Notes: generated from the sequence alone by a model not told the origin. DNA of 64,000 nucleotides from Pseudomonas sp. PD9R (GCF_019200975.1 NZ_JAHTMR010000005.1:259501-323500); one strand, 5' to 3'. Shown: positions 27,590-37,597, counted from the stretch's first letter. Numbers and translations: made by a program.

Positions 27590-29272
27590 ATGTTGCAGAC
27601 TCGCGTTATCCCCCCAGCCGAAGGCGCTTACCAGTATCCGCTGCTGATCAAACGGCTGTTGATGTCCGGCGCGCGTTACGAGAAAACCCGCGAGATCGTG
27701 TACCGCGACCAGTTGCGCTATAGCTATCCGACCCTGATCGAACGGGTCGCGCGGCTGGCCAACGTGCTGACGGCAGCCGGGGTCAAACCCGGGGACACCG
27801 TGGCGGTGATGGATTGGGACAGCCATCGCTATCTGGAGTGCATGTTTGCCATTCCGATGATCGGCGCGGTGATCCACACCATCAACGTGCGCCTGTCACC
27901 GGAACAGATCCTCTACACCATGAACCACGCCGTGGACCGCTTTGTGCTGGTCAACAGCGAGTTCGTCGGACTTTACAACGCAATCGCCGGGCACCTGACC
28001 ACCGTCGAGAAAACCCTGCTGCTCACCGACCTGCCGGAGAAAACCGCAGACCTGCCGAACCTGATCGGCGAGTACGAGCAACTGCTGGCGGCCGCGAGCC
28101 CGCAGTATGATTTCCAGGACTTCGACGAAAATTCGGTCGCGACCACGTTCTACACCACCGGCACCACCGGTAATCCCAAGGGTGTGTATTTCACCCATCG
28201 GCAATTGGTGCTGCACACCATGGGCGTGTCGACCATCATGGGCGCGATCGACAGCGTGCGCCTGTTGGGCACCAGCGACGTCTATATGCCGATCACGCCG
28301 ATGTTCCATGTGCACGCCTGGGGCTTGCCTTATGTGGCGACCATGCTCGGGCTCAAGCAGGTTTATCCCGGCCGCTACGACCCGGAGTATCTGGTGGAGT
28401 TGTGGCGCAAGGAAAAGGTCTCCTTTTCGCACTGCGTGCCGACCATCCTGCAAATGGTCCTGAACGCGAAGGGTGCGCAAGACACCGACTTCGGCGGCTG
28501 GAAAATCGTCATCGGCGGCAGTGCGCTCAATCGAGCCCTGTACGATGCGGCCAAGGCCAAGGGCATTCAATTGACCGCCGCCTATGGCATGTCGGAAACC
28601 GGGCCTTTGGTGTCGTGCGCACACCTCAACGACGAACTGATGGCCGGCACTGAAGACGAGCGCACGACTTATCGGATCAAGGCCGGCGTGCCGGGACCAT
28701 TGGTGGAGGCGGCGATCGTCGACACCGACGGCAACTTCCTGCCCGCTGATGGCGAGACCCAGGGCGAGTTGGTGTTGCGGGCTCCGTGGCTAACGGAAGG
28801 ATATTTCAACGAGCCACAGAAGGGCGCCGAGTTGTGGGCCGGGGGCTGGCTGCATACCGGCGATGTGGCGACTCTGGACAGCATGGGCGTGATCGATATT
28901 CGCGACCGGATCAAGGACGTGATCAAGACCGGAGGCGAGTGGATCTCTTCTCTCGACCTCGAGGACCTGATCAGTCGCCATGTGGCGGTACGCGAAGTAG
29001 CAGTGGTGGGTATCGCCGATCCGCAGTGGGGCGAGCGGCCGTTTGCCTTGCTGGTGGTACGCGAAGGCCATGTGATCGGGGCCAGGGAACTCAAGGAACA
29101 CCTCAAGCCATTCGTGGAGCTGGGGCATCTGAGCAAGTGGGCCATCCCGAGCCAGATCGCCCTTGTTACTGAAATTCCCAAGACCAGTGTCGGCAAACTC
29201 GACAAGAAGCGAATCCGCGTCGACATCACCGAATGGCAGGCCAACAACAGTACCTTCCTCTCGACGCTTTAA
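27590..29272 (+). CDS. alkK: Medium/long-chain fatty-acid-CoA ligase (AlkK-like)
   Basis: A 560-residue acyl-CoA synthetase of the ANL superfamily, activating carboxylic acids with ATP and CoA. Motifs: TTFYTTGTTGNPKGVYFTHR (P-loop-like A3), AAYGMSETGPL (A5), HTGDVATLD (A7), DRIKDVIKTGGEWIS (A8) and the catalytic lysine in KTSVGKLDKKRI (A10). The ATG at 27590 opens MLQTRVIPPAEGAYQ. It is close to P. putida AlkK-type ligases. DUF1302 and DUF1329 genes follow, suggesting the incoming acid is delivered through the envelope by their products. Confidence 0.92.
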   Translation: MLQTRVIPPAEGAYQYPLLIKRLLMSGARYEKTREIVYRDQLRYSYPTLIERVARLANVLTAAGVKPGDTVAVMDWDSHRYLECMFAIPMIGAVIHTINVRLSPEQILYTMNHAVDRFVLVNSEFVGLYNAIAGHLTTVEKTLLLTDLPEKTADLPNLIGEYEQLLAAASPQYDFQDFDENSVATTFYTTGTTGNPKGVYFTHRQLVLHTMGVSTIMGAIDSVRLLGTSDVYMPITPMFHVHAWGLPYVATMLGLKQVYPGRYDPEYLVELWRKEKVSFSHCVPTILQMVLNAKGAQDTDFGGWKIVIGGSALNRALYDAAKAKGIQLTAAYGMSETGPLVSCAHLNDELMAGTEDERTTYRIKAGVPGPLVEAAIVDTDGNFLPADGETQGELVLRAPWLTEGYFNEPQKGAELWAGGWLHTGDVATLDSMGVIDIRDRIKDVIKTGGEWISSLDLEDLISRHVAVREVAVVGIADPQWGERPFALLVVREGHVIGARELKEHLKPFVELGHLSKWAIPSQIALVTEIPKTSVGKLDKKRIRVDITEWQANNSTFLSTL

Positions 29273-29609
29273 GCGTCTTCTGGCGTGCCCCAAAGGGCAC
29301 GCCAGCCCCACCAAGCAAGCGCTTGGCTTGTCAAATCAGAAATTTGAGCCATCCTTGCCGTGCCGACGGGTGTCGGTCTGGCGAAAGGACTGTTCCAGAG
29401 TGGCTGGCAGCTGCAAATCACACTTTAGAGGGATCAAGCACTACTACCTGCTGGCTATAGTCCGCTCAAGGATTTTTAAGAACGGAGCAAACGCACACAC
29501 CGGGGCGATGCAATTTTGGAATGACTTTGGGATGCCTTGGCTCCTCGTCATCCACAACGTTTTTAGAAGTGCTCACTGCCATAACAATAATGCACATGGA
29601 GTAGCGTCG
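29273..29609. other. Intergenic region before the DUF1302 gene
   Basis: 337 bp. A hairpin at 29280-29305 (CTGGCGTGCCC / GGGCACGCCAG, loop CAAA) follows the ligase gene but has no T-tract, so it may be a weak terminator or mRNA 3' end. The rest should hold a promoter for the DUF1302 gene; I do not see a convincing -35/-10 or sigma54 pair. Confidence 0.55.
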
Positions 29610-31496
29610 ATGACATCAGTAAACCAGTTCTGGCGCCGGGCAAAACTGCCTCTGGCTGTCGGTCTTGCCTCTACGCTCGCCGGGCCAGCATTCGGCGTCA
29701 GTTTCAACGTTGGTGAAATCGAAGGTCAGTTCGATTCGTCCCTCTCCCTGGGTATGAGTGTGTCGACCCAGCAGCCAAACAAGAACCTGATTGGTGTCAA
29801 CAACGGGGGGCATGGTCTGTCCCAGACATCCGATGACGGTCACTTGAACTTCAAGAGCGGGCAGGCCTTTTCGAAGATCTTCAAGGGCATCCATGACCTT
29901 GAACTGAAATATGGCGACACCGGCATATTCGTTCGGGGTAAATACTGGTACGACTTCGCACTCCAAAACGAAGACCTGGAATTCAAGAACGTCAGCAACG
30001 ACGGTCGCAAGGAAGGCGCCAAATCCTCTGGCGGAGAAATCCTGGACGCCTTCATCTACCACAACTACTCCATTGCCGATGAGCCGGGTTCCGTGCGTCT
30101 GGGCAAGCAAGTTGTGAGCTGGGGTGAAAGTACCTTCATCGGCGGCGGCATCAACTCGATCAACCCGATCGACGTTTCCGCGTTCCGTCGTCCAGGTGCC
30201 GAGATCAAGGAAGGCCTGATCCCGGTCAACATGTTCTATTTGTCCCAAAGCCTTACCGAAAACCTGTCGGCCGAAGCCTTCTATCAGCTGGAATGGGACC
30301 AGACCGTCGTCGACAACTGCGGCACCTTCTTCTCTCAGCCTGACATCATCGCCGACGGCTGCGACAACAACTTGCGGGTGCTGAACAAGCGTTCGACCAT
30401 CCCGGCCGCGGCCTTGCCTACGCTGACTCGACTGGGCGTCGATGTCGACAACGAAGGTGTGCTGGTGCGCCGTGGCGGCGACCGTGATGCACGGGACAGC
30501 GGTCAGTGGGGCGCGTCCTTCAAGTACATGTTCGACCCGCTGGACACCGAGTTCGGCGCCTACTTCATGAACTACCACAGCCGTGCGCCGATCTTCAGTG
30601 CCACCGGTGCTCCGGCGTCCACCTTCGCCGGGGTAAGGGCTTTGCCGGCGCAATTGCAAGCTTTGGCGCCACTGATCGTCGCGGGTAACTCGAACTACTT
30701 CGTCGAATATCCGGAAGACATTCGCCTCTACGGCTTGAGCTTCTCCACCACCCTGCCTACCGGTACGGCGTGGAGCGGTGAGGTCAGCTACCGTCCGAAC
30801 GCGCCAGTGCAGCTCAACTCCACTGACATTCTGTTCGCCGGCGTACGTCCTTTGGGCGGCGCACTGACCAATGCTTCGCTGCTCTCCGCGCCACCTGGTC
30901 AGGATCTGCACGGCTATCGCCGTAAGGAAGTCACCCAGTTCCAAACCACCCTGACGCACTTCTTCGATCAGGTCATGGGCGCGAGCCGCCTTACCCTGGT
31001 GGGTGAGGTGGGTGTGACCCACGTCGGCGGCCTGGAAGACAGCTCCGACGTCCGTTATGGCCGAGATCCTGTCTTCGGTCCTGGCGAACTGCCTGCTACC
31101 GGTGGTCAAAATACCTGTGTGGCGCTCAACAGCAGCACCATCGCGGGTGCCGGTCCGGGTGCTGCCACCAACAACCGCAGCCGCAATTGCAACGACGATG
31201 GCTTCACTACAGCTACCTCGTGGGGTTATCGCGGTCGTGCCATCTGGGAATACAACGACGTATTCGCTGGTGTGAACCTCAAGCCGAACGTGGCCTGGTC
31301 CCATGACGTGGAAGGTTACTCGCCTGGCCCTGGCGGCAACTTCGAGGAAGGTCGCAAAGCAGTCAGCCTGGGTCTCGACGCCGAGTACCAGAACACCTAC
31401 ACCGCAAGCCTGGCGTACACCAACTTCTTCGACGGCAAGTACAGCACCGTGGATGACCGTGACTTCGTCGCGCTCAGCGTCGGCGTGAACTTCTAA
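29610..31496 (+). CDS. DUF1302 domain-containing outer-membrane protein
   Basis: A 628-residue protein with a signal peptide (FWRRAKLPLAVGLASTLAGPAFG) and a DUF1302 domain that reads as a large beta-barrel: alternating aromatic strands, GKQVVSWGESTFIGGGINSINPIDVSAFRRPG, and a C-terminal strand ending in aromatic Phe (SVGVNF). The ATG at 29610 starts the signal peptide. DUF1302 and DUF1329 proteins occur as a pair in pseudomonads, often beside lipid or steroid catabolism genes, and the barrel is thought to let hydrophobic compounds through. Followed by the DUF1329 gene after 28 bp. Confidence 0.9.
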   Translation: MTSVNQFWRRAKLPLAVGLASTLAGPAFGVSFNVGEIEGQFDSSLSLGMSVSTQQPNKNLIGVNNGGHGLSQTSDDGHLNFKSGQAFSKIFKGIHDLELKYGDTGIFVRGKYWYDFALQNEDLEFKNVSNDGRKEGAKSSGGEILDAFIYHNYSIADEPGSVRLGKQVVSWGESTFIGGGINSINPIDVSAFRRPGAEIKEGLIPVNMFYLSQSLTENLSAEAFYQLEWDQTVVDNCGTFFSQPDIIADGCDNNLRVLNKRSTIPAAALPTLTRLGVDVDNEGVLVRRGGDRDARDSGQWGASFKYMFDPLDTEFGAYFMNYHSRAPIFSATGAPASTFAGVRALPAQLQALAPLIVAGNSNYFVEYPEDIRLYGLSFSTTLPTGTAWSGEVSYRPNAPVQLNSTDILFAGVRPLGGALTNASLLSAPPGQDLHGYRRKEVTQFQTTLTHFFDQVMGASRLTLVGEVGVTHVGGLEDSSDVRYGRDPVFGPGELPATGGQNTCVALNSSTIAGAGPGAATNNRSRNCNDDGFTTATSWGYRGRAIWEYNDVFAGVNLKPNVAWSHDVEGYSPGPGGNFEEGRKAVSLGLDAEYQNTYTASLAYTNFFDGKYSTVDDRDFVALSVGVNF

Positions 31497-31524
31497 GCAC
31501 TGTATTTTCAGGACGAACACACAT

Positions 31525-32889
31525 ATGAAAATAACAAAGAGTCTGTTCCACGCCGGTGTTCTGGGGCTGTCGCTGCTGGCGACCGGCGTCATGGCGGCGG
31601 TACCTGCGGCCGAAGCGGACAAGCTGGGCAAGAGCCTCACCCCGATGGGAGCCGAGATGGCGGGTAACGCCGACGGTTCGATTCCGGCCTGGAAGCCATT
31701 GCCGAAGAACGCGGGCACTGTCGACAGCAAGGGTTTCCTGTCCAATCCGTACGCCAGTGAAAAGCCGCTGTTCACCATCACGGCGCAGAACGTTGATCAG
31801 TACAAGGACAAGCTCGCCCCGGGCCAGTACGCGATGTTCAAGCGCTACCCGGAAACCTTCAAGATGCCGGTTTACACGTCCCACCGTGGCGCTACCGTGC
31901 CGGATGACGTATTTGCGGCCATCAAGAAAAACGCCACCAACACCAACCTGGTGTCCGGCGGCAACGGTCTGGAAAACTTCGAAACCGCAGTACCGTTCCC
32001 GATTCCTAAAAGCGGTGTTGAAGTCATCTGGAACCACATCACCCGCTATCGCGGTGGCAGCGTAACCCGTCTGGTTACCCAGGCGACCCCGCAGCCAAAC
32101 GGCTCGTTCAGCCTGGTGTACTTCCAGGACCAGTTCGTATTCCGCGACAAGATGAAGGATTACGACCCGAAAAACCCTGGCAACATCCTGTTCTACTTCA
32201 AACAGAAAGTGACCGCACCGGCACGTCTGGCCGGTGGTGTACTGCTGGTGCACGAAACCCTCGACCAGGTCAAAGAGCCACGTTCGGCGTGGGTCTACAA
32301 CGCCGGTCAGCGTCGTGTGCGCCGAGCACCGCAAGTGTCCTATGACGGGCCGGGTACCGCAGCCGATGGCCTGCGTACCTCCGACAACCTGGACATGTAC
32401 AACGGTGCACCGGATCGGTACGACTGGAAGCTCGAAGGCAAGAAAGAGATGTACATCGCCTCCGACGCCTACAAGCTTGACGATCCGAACCTGAAATACA
32501 CCGACATCATCAAGGCCGGCCACATCAACCAGGACCTGGCTCGCTACGAGTTGCGTCGCGTCTGGCATGTGGTTGCAACCCTGAAAGAAGGTCAGCGCCA
32601 CATCTACGCCAAGCGTGACTTCTACATTGACGAAGATACCTGGCAAGCCGCAGTGATCGACCATTACGACGGTCGTAACCAACTGTGGCGCGTCGCGGAA
32701 GCTCATGCCGAAAACTACTACGACAAGCAAGTGCCGTGGTACGCGCTGGAAGCCTTGTACGACCTGCAATCGGGCCGCTACCTGGCATTGGGCATGAAGA
32801 ACGAAGAGAAATCGGCGTATGACTTCGGCTTCCAGGCAACCACCAGCGACTTCACCCCGGCGGCATTGCGTCAGGATGGTGTTCGTTAA
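31525..32889 (+). CDS. DUF1329 family periplasmic protein
   Basis: A 454-residue protein with a signal peptide (residues 1-24, LSLLATGVMAAV). The DUF1329 fold is a half-barrel like LolA/LolB, suited to carrying lipids. Visible features include AEADKLGKSLTPMGAEMAGNADGSIPAWK near the start and ERSAWVYNAGQRRVRRAPQ-like LolB-type core. It is 28 bp after the DUF1302 gene, so one operon. Inferred role: periplasmic carrier for the DUF1302 barrel. A strong terminator follows. Confidence 0.9.
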   Translation: MKITKSLFHAGVLGLSLLATGVMAAVPAAEADKLGKSLTPMGAEMAGNADGSIPAWKPLPKNAGTVDSKGFLSNPYASEKPLFTITAQNVDQYKDKLAPGQYAMFKRYPETFKMPVYTSHRGATVPDDVFAAIKKNATNTNLVSGGNGLENFETAVPFPIPKSGVEVIWNHITRYRGGSVTRLVTQATPQPNGSFSLVYFQDQFVFRDKMKDYDPKNPGNILFYFKQKVTAPARLAGGVLLVHETLDQVKEPRSAWVYNAGQRRVRRAPQVSYDGPGTAADGLRTSDNLDMYNGAPDRYDWKLEGKKEMYIASDAYKLDDPNLKYTDIIKAGHINQDLARYELRRVWHVVATLKEGQRHIYAKRDFYIDEDTWQAAVIDHYDGRNQLWRVAEAHAENYYDKQVPWYALEALYDLQSGRYLALGMKNEEKSAYDFGFQATTSDFTPAALRQDGVR

Positions 32890-32920
32890 CCTGCACTGAA
32901 CAGAGGCCGCATCCTCTAGA

Positions 32921-32951
32921 AACGCCCCGACTGGTTCGGGGCGTTTTTTTT
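32921..32951 (+). terminator. Rho-independent terminator of the DUF1302-DUF1329 operon
   Basis: AACGCCCCGA / TCGGGGCGTT stem, loop CTGGT, eight T after. Confidence 0.93.
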
Positions 32952-32970
32952 CGTCAAAAAAGCGTCCCCT

Positions 32971-33056
32971 GTGTAGGAGCTGCCGCAGGCTGCGATCTTT
33001 TGATCTTGTTCTTTAAAAGCAAAGTCAAAAGATCGCAGCCTGCGGCAGCTCCTACA
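32971..33056. repeat. REP-type inverted repeat pair (CTGCCGCAGGCTGCGATC family)
   Basis: Near-perfect inverted pair, 20-bp A/T-rich centre. It fills much of the 309-bp gap (32890-33198) before the LuxR gene; the remaining 140 bp should hold that gene's promoter. Confidence 0.9.
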
Positions 33057-33198
33057 TTGATCGCGTAAATCCGAAGGGAACATTGTTTCGTAGACTTTTT
33101 GTAGCCATTTGTAGCAATAACCTTCATTACCTCTTCGTTTACCGCTAGTCTGCGGACATCTGCAACGCCGCCATCCGCAATTCAAACAAGAGCCGGCC

Positions 33199-35937
33199 AT
33201 GACTGATCTGTCCCCACTACCAGGTCCTGCAAGCGTTGTTGTCGCTACGCTGGACGGGCGTTTTTTCCGACCGCCATTGCCCGACGGCTATGTGCTGCGG
33301 CCTCGCTTGTGCGAGCGCCTGAGTGCGGGGCTCAATGGCCGGCTGTTGCTGGTCAGCGCACCGGCAGGCTTCGGTAAAAGTTCGTTGGCGGTGGAGTTCT
33401 GTCAGGCGCTGCCGGCTCATTGGCAAAGTCTTTGGCTGGGTCTGAGCCCGCGAGACAGCGATCCGGGTCGATTCCTCGAGCGGTTGCTCGAAGGCCTTCA
33501 AGATTATTTTCCGCAACTGGGCAGGCAGTCCCTGGGGTTGCTGAAAATGCGCCAGCGGCACCAGCCATTCGCTTTCGAAGAATGGCTGGATGGCTTGCTT
33601 GACGAGCTGGCCGTACACCTGTCGACGGCGACGCCGCTGTTACTCGTACTCGATGACTATCATTTGGCCCAAGGGCCGGTGCTTGATCGTTGCCTGCAGT
33701 TTTTCCTTAATCACCTGCCCGACGGTTTGCTGGTCATGGTCACCAGTCGTCAGCGTCCGGACTGGCATCTGGCGCGTTTGCGCTTGTCGCGACAACTGCT
33801 TGAGTTGCATGAACAGGACTTGCGCCTGACCCACGATGAAGCCTTGAGCCTGCTCGACCGGCACAGCAGTTCGTTACGCGGTGAGGCGCTCGAAAGTCTT
33901 ATCCAGCGCAGCGAAGGCTGGGTGGCCGGGCTGCGTTTCTGGTTGCTGGCGGCTTCCGAAGCCGGCAGTCAGGGTGCATTGCCCCAGACACTCCACGGCG
34001 GTGAAGGCCTGATTCGCGATTATTTGCTTGAAGAAGTGATCGACTGCCTGCCCGCCGAAGTGCAGTCCTTTCTTTACGACACGGCGCCTCAGGAGCGTTT
34101 TTGCAGCGAATTGTGCGATGCGGTTCGCGATGCCCATGACAGCGCCGAGATACTGCGGTTTCTGGCGGCCCATCAAGTATTCCTGGTGCCGTTGGACGAA
34201 CATGGTCACTGGTATCGATATCACCATCTGTTTTCCGATCTGTTGCGCACCCGGCCAACCGCGCAAACGATGGTGCCGGCCGCCAGCCTGCACTTGCGCG
34301 CGTGTCGCTGGTTCAACGCCCAGGGATTGCTCGACGAAGCGGTGGAACAGGCATTGCGTGCCGGGCATCTGGACGTTGCGGCGAACCTGGTGCAAAACCT
34401 CTCCGAAGAACAATTGCTGGCCGAACAGAACGTCGGCATGTTGCTGCGCTGGAAAATGGACTTGCCGGACAGCCTGCTGGTCAGCACACCGCGGCTGATC
34501 GTGCTCTACAGCTGGGCATTGGGACTGGCCTGTCAACTGGACGCCGCCGAGGAGCTGGCCAGCCATTTGAGCCGTTTCTTGCCGGCCCCGTCGGCCACTG
34601 CGCAGAAGTCGATGCTGGCGCAATGGCTGGCGTTGAGCGGGATCATCGCTCGCGGGCGCGGCAACCGCGAACTCACGTTGCTCTATTGCACCGAAGCGTT
34701 GGAGAGCCTCCCGTGCAAGCGTTACGGCCAACGTTTGATGTGCCTCTCGACCCTGTCCAACCTGGCCATTGCCGACGGCGACTTGTGGCGCGCGCGCGGG
34801 TTGAACCGGGACTCTCTGGAGTTGGCGCAACGGGTCGGCAATCCGTTGTTCGAAGCGCTGGCCCATTACGACCGCGCCCGAGTATTGCAAGCGCGGGGGG
34901 AAATCCTTCGTGCGCTGGATGAAGTCCGCAAAGGGTTGCAACGCTTGCAGGGGTTATCACCTCAACGGCTCTATGCAGTGCGCGCCCGATTGACTTTGTA
35001 CGAAGGATTTCTGCTGGCGCTACGCCTGCAACCACAAGCAGCAAGGGGCCGTTTACAGGTCGGTTTGAACGAGGCGCGTGCCTGTCGCGACATCAGCGTA
35101 CTGATCGGCCATTGCGTGATCGCCCGGCTTGAAGGCAGCAGTGGCGAGTTCGCCAAGGCCTTCGCCGAGCTCTCCGAAGCCGAACGGTTGATGCACATTT
35201 GGGATGTGCCGCCGATTTACTATCTGGCGATGATCACACTGGTCAAATGCGAACTCTGGCTGGCGCAAGGGCGCACCGATCTGGCCGAAGCCTGGCTGGC
35301 GCGCCTTGGGCAGACCTATAACGGCGAGCACCCGGCAGCACCCCCGGAATTTCACCCACAATTGCCGCTGCATATCGAACTGCAACAAGCCTTGCTGGAG
35401 GTTATTCAGGGCCAACCGATGCTGGCCGAAGGTCGGCTGAATGCGCTACTCGAACATGGCCAGCAAAGCGGTCGGCAGATGCTCAGTGCGATGGCGTTGA
35501 CGCAAAAAGTCTCGTTACTACTGGGTTCCGGACGCGAACCCGAGGCACGTAAGGCGCTGAGCCAGGCACTGGACGCTTCCACCGGCGGCGTCCTGCAACC
35601 GTTTGACGGATTGTTGGCCGAGCACCCGGACTGGTTGCGCGGGCAACTGCAACTCTGTACGCCAACCACTGTTACCCAGGATCTTTCCGAAAGGCTGCCG
35701 GTTCTGGTGGCTCGCCCGGCGCTGGAACCCACGCCGGCGGCGGAACAGCTCAGCACGCGCGAGATGGCCGTTCTGCGTCTGATTGCCCAAGGTTGCTCGA
35801 ACCAGGAAATCAGCGACCAGTTATTCATCTCCCTGCACACAGTCAAAACCCACGCCAGCCACATCAACAGCAAGCTGGGGGTTGAACGGCGTACGCAGGC
35901 AGTGGCGCGGGCCAAGGAGTTGGGAGTGTTGGGCTGA
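33199..35937 (+). CDS. MalT-type large LuxR family regulator (LAL)
   Basis: A 912-residue ATP-binding regulator. An N-terminal NTPase has Walker A LLLVSAPAGFGKSSLAVEF (about residue 55) and Walker B LLLVLDDYHLA (about 150). A long TPR-like helical region fills 400-800. A LuxR helix-turn-helix (STREMAVLRLIAQGCSNQEISDQLFISLHTVKTHASHINSKL) is at the C-terminus. Such proteins multimerise and activate transcription on ligand binding. Its place next to the acyl-CoA ligase and DUF1302/DUF1329 genes suggests it controls them, as at a syntenic P. putida locus. Ligand unknown. Confidence 0.93.
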   Translation: MTDLSPLPGPASVVVATLDGRFFRPPLPDGYVLRPRLCERLSAGLNGRLLLVSAPAGFGKSSLAVEFCQALPAHWQSLWLGLSPRDSDPGRFLERLLEGLQDYFPQLGRQSLGLLKMRQRHQPFAFEEWLDGLLDELAVHLSTATPLLLVLDDYHLAQGPVLDRCLQFFLNHLPDGLLVMVTSRQRPDWHLARLRLSRQLLELHEQDLRLTHDEALSLLDRHSSSLRGEALESLIQRSEGWVAGLRFWLLAASEAGSQGALPQTLHGGEGLIRDYLLEEVIDCLPAEVQSFLYDTAPQERFCSELCDAVRDAHDSAEILRFLAAHQVFLVPLDEHGHWYRYHHLFSDLLRTRPTAQTMVPAASLHLRACRWFNAQGLLDEAVEQALRAGHLDVAANLVQNLSEEQLLAEQNVGMLLRWKMDLPDSLLVSTPRLIVLYSWALGLACQLDAAEELASHLSRFLPAPSATAQKSMLAQWLALSGIIARGRGNRELTLLYCTEALESLPCKRYGQRLMCLSTLSNLAIADGDLWRARGLNRDSLELAQRVGNPLFEALAHYDRARVLQARGEILRALDEVRKGLQRLQGLSPQRLYAVRARLTLYEGFLLALRLQPQAARGRLQVGLNEARACRDISVLIGHCVIARLEGSSGEFAKAFAELSEAERLMHIWDVPPIYYLAMITLVKCELWLAQGRTDLAEAWLARLGQTYNGEHPAAPPEFHPQLPLHIELQQALLEVIQGQPMLAEGRLNALLEHGQQSGRQMLSAMALTQKVSLLLGSGREPEARKALSQALDASTGGVLQPFDGLLAEHPDWLRGQLQLCTPTTVTQDLSERLPVLVARPALEPTPAAEQLSTREMAVLRLIAQGCSNQEISDQLFISLHTVKTHASHINSKLGVERRTQAVARAKELGVLG

Positions 35938-36026
35938 GGGTAAAACTTAAGTTACATATCGCGGTAAATAGCCGGGTGCCGATTTGTGCGAACATTGCCC
36001 ATCCCCGTTTTATCGAGCAGGCCCCG

Positions 36027-36668
36027 ATGTCCCAGCAACCCACCCTCATTCGCGAAACCTTCCCCGTCGGCCCTTTGCAGTGCAACTGCACGATCATCGG
36101 CGATCCGGTGACGAAAAAGGCAATCGTCGTCGACCCGGGTGGCAATCACGAACTGATCCTCGCACGGCTTGATGCCTTGGGCCTGAAGGTGGTCAGCATC
36201 ATTCATACCCATGCGCACCTCGATCACTTCCTGGCCTCGGGTCAGTTGAAGGAGAAAACCGGCGCAACCCTGCACCTTCATAAAGAAGACCAGTTCCTTT
36301 GGGACAATCTGGAAATGCAATGCCAGATGTTCGGCGTTCCTTACACGCCGGTGCCATCACCGGATCGCTGGCTGGCAGACGATGAAGAACTGGCTTGCGG
36401 CTGCGGTGTAGCGCTGCACACGCCGGGGCATACGCCAGGTTCCATGAGCTTTTGGTTTTCCGAGGCTAAGCTGCTGATTGCCGGTGATACGCTGTTTCGT
36501 CGCGGAGTAGGGCGCACGGATTTGTGGGGGGGCGATCAGGCGACCATTGTGCGCTCGATCAAGCAGCGTCTGTATACCCTCGACGAAGAGGCCACCGTGG
36601 TAACCGGGCACGGTCCGGATACTCGCCTGGGCGATGAAATGCGTGAAAACCCGTTTGTCAGAGCCTGA
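36027..36668 (+). CDS. MBL-fold metallo-hydrolase (glyoxalase II-like)
   Basis: A 213-residue metallo-beta-lactamase-fold protein with THAHLDHFLASG (H-x-H-x-D-H), LHTPGHTPGSMSFW, IAGDTLFRRGVGRTD and TGHGPDT, giving the full metal ligand set. It lacks the C-terminal substrate domain of true glyoxalase II. Start at 36027 places PTLIRETFPVGPLQCNC at the expected start. Substrate unknown; hydroxyacyl-glutathione or persulfide hydrolysis are the usual options. Confidence 0.9.
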   Translation: MSQQPTLIRETFPVGPLQCNCTIIGDPVTKKAIVVDPGGNHELILARLDALGLKVVSIIHTHAHLDHFLASGQLKEKTGATLHLHKEDQFLWDNLEMQCQMFGVPYTPVPSPDRWLADDEELACGCGVALHTPGHTPGSMSFWFSEAKLLIAGDTLFRRGVGRTDLWGGDQATIVRSIKQRLYTLDEEATVVTGHGPDTRLGDEMRENPFVRA

Positions 36669-36784
36669 TTTTTCTCGTTATCCAAGGCGGGGCGGAATTT
36701 TTGCCCATCCAAATGATCCAACGCCCGCAAAGGCCCAGGCCTTGGTCCGTTGCACCACAGAATGCAAAAGAGTAGGAGCTTTAC

Positions 36785-37495
36785 ATGTTCACCACGCGTC
36801 GTTTGATTCTTGTCGCTACTGCTGTGGCCTTATTGTCTGGCTGTGCCACGCCTAACCCTTATGACGGTCAGAGTCAGGGGCAGGCTGATGGTGGCTCTCA
36901 AGGCATGAGCAAAACCGCGAAATACGGTGGCCTCGGCGCTCTGGCCGGTGCGCTGGCGGGTGCAGCCATTAACCACGACAACCGTGGTAAAGGCGCGCTG
37001 ATTGGCGCTGCGGTCGTGGGCGCTTCTGCTGCCGGTTACGGCTACTACGCCGACCAGCAGGAGAAAAAACTGCGGGCCAGCATGGCCAATACCGGTGTTG
37101 AAGTGCAGCGTCAGGGCGACCAGATCAAGCTGATCATGCCGGGCAACATCACATTCGCTACCGATTCGGCGAACATCGCTCCAAGCTTCTACCAGCCGCT
37201 GAACAATCTCGCCGGCTCGCTGAAAGAGTTCAACCAGAACCAGATCGAAATCGTCGGCTACACCGACAGCACCGGCAGCCGCCAGCACAACATGGACCTG
37301 TCCCAGCGTCGTGCGCAGAGCGTGGCGACTTACCTGACGTCGCAATCTGTGGGCGGTGCCAACCTGACTGCCCGTGGCGCCGGCCCGGATAACCCGGTGG
37401 CCAGCAACGCAGACGTCAATGGCCGTGCACAGAACCGCCGTGTCGAGGTCAACCTCAAGGCGATTCCGGGTCAGCAGTATGGTGGTCAGCAATAA
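36785..37495 (+). CDS. OmpA family lipoprotein (YiaD-like)
   Basis: A 236-residue lipoprotein. The lipobox is LLSGC (Cys20). A glycine-rich, weakly hydrophobic stretch (YGGLGALAGALAGAAINHDNRGKGALIGAAVVGASAAGYG) resembles a glycine-zipper segment. The C-terminal OmpA peptidoglycan-binding domain has the NQIEIVGYTDSTGS motif and NRRVEVNL. It anchors the outer membrane to the cell wall. Ribosome site AGGAG before the ATG. A strong terminator follows. Confidence 0.93.
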   Translation: MFTTRRLILVATAVALLSGCATPNPYDGQSQGQADGGSQGMSKTAKYGGLGALAGALAGAAINHDNRGKGALIGAAVVGASAAGYGYYADQQEKKLRASMANTGVEVQRQGDQIKLIMPGNITFATDSANIAPSFYQPLNNLAGSLKEFNQNQIEIVGYTDSTGSRQHNMDLSQRRAQSVATYLTSQSVGGANLTARGAGPDNPVASNADVNGRAQNRRVEVNLKAIPGQQYGGQQ

Positions 37496-37545
37496 AGCAC
37501 TGTTCAGCAATATCCGAAATAGTCTGACTGAACCCCAGGCGTAAA

Positions 37546-37586
37546 AAAGCCCGCCCGATCCTCAACAGATCGGGCGGTTTTTTTTG
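37546..37586. terminator. Rho-independent terminator after the OmpA-family gene
   Basis: CCGCCCGATC / GATCGGGCGG stem (37551-37577), loop CTCAACA, A-run before and eight T after. Confidence 0.93.
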
Positions 37587-37597
37587 TGTTAACAGTT

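Noticed and set aside
29390..29560. Possible sigma54 sites before the DUF1302 gene (GG...GC pairs)
   Set aside because: The spacings between GG and GC are 8 or 9 rather than 10, and the flanking bases do not fit.
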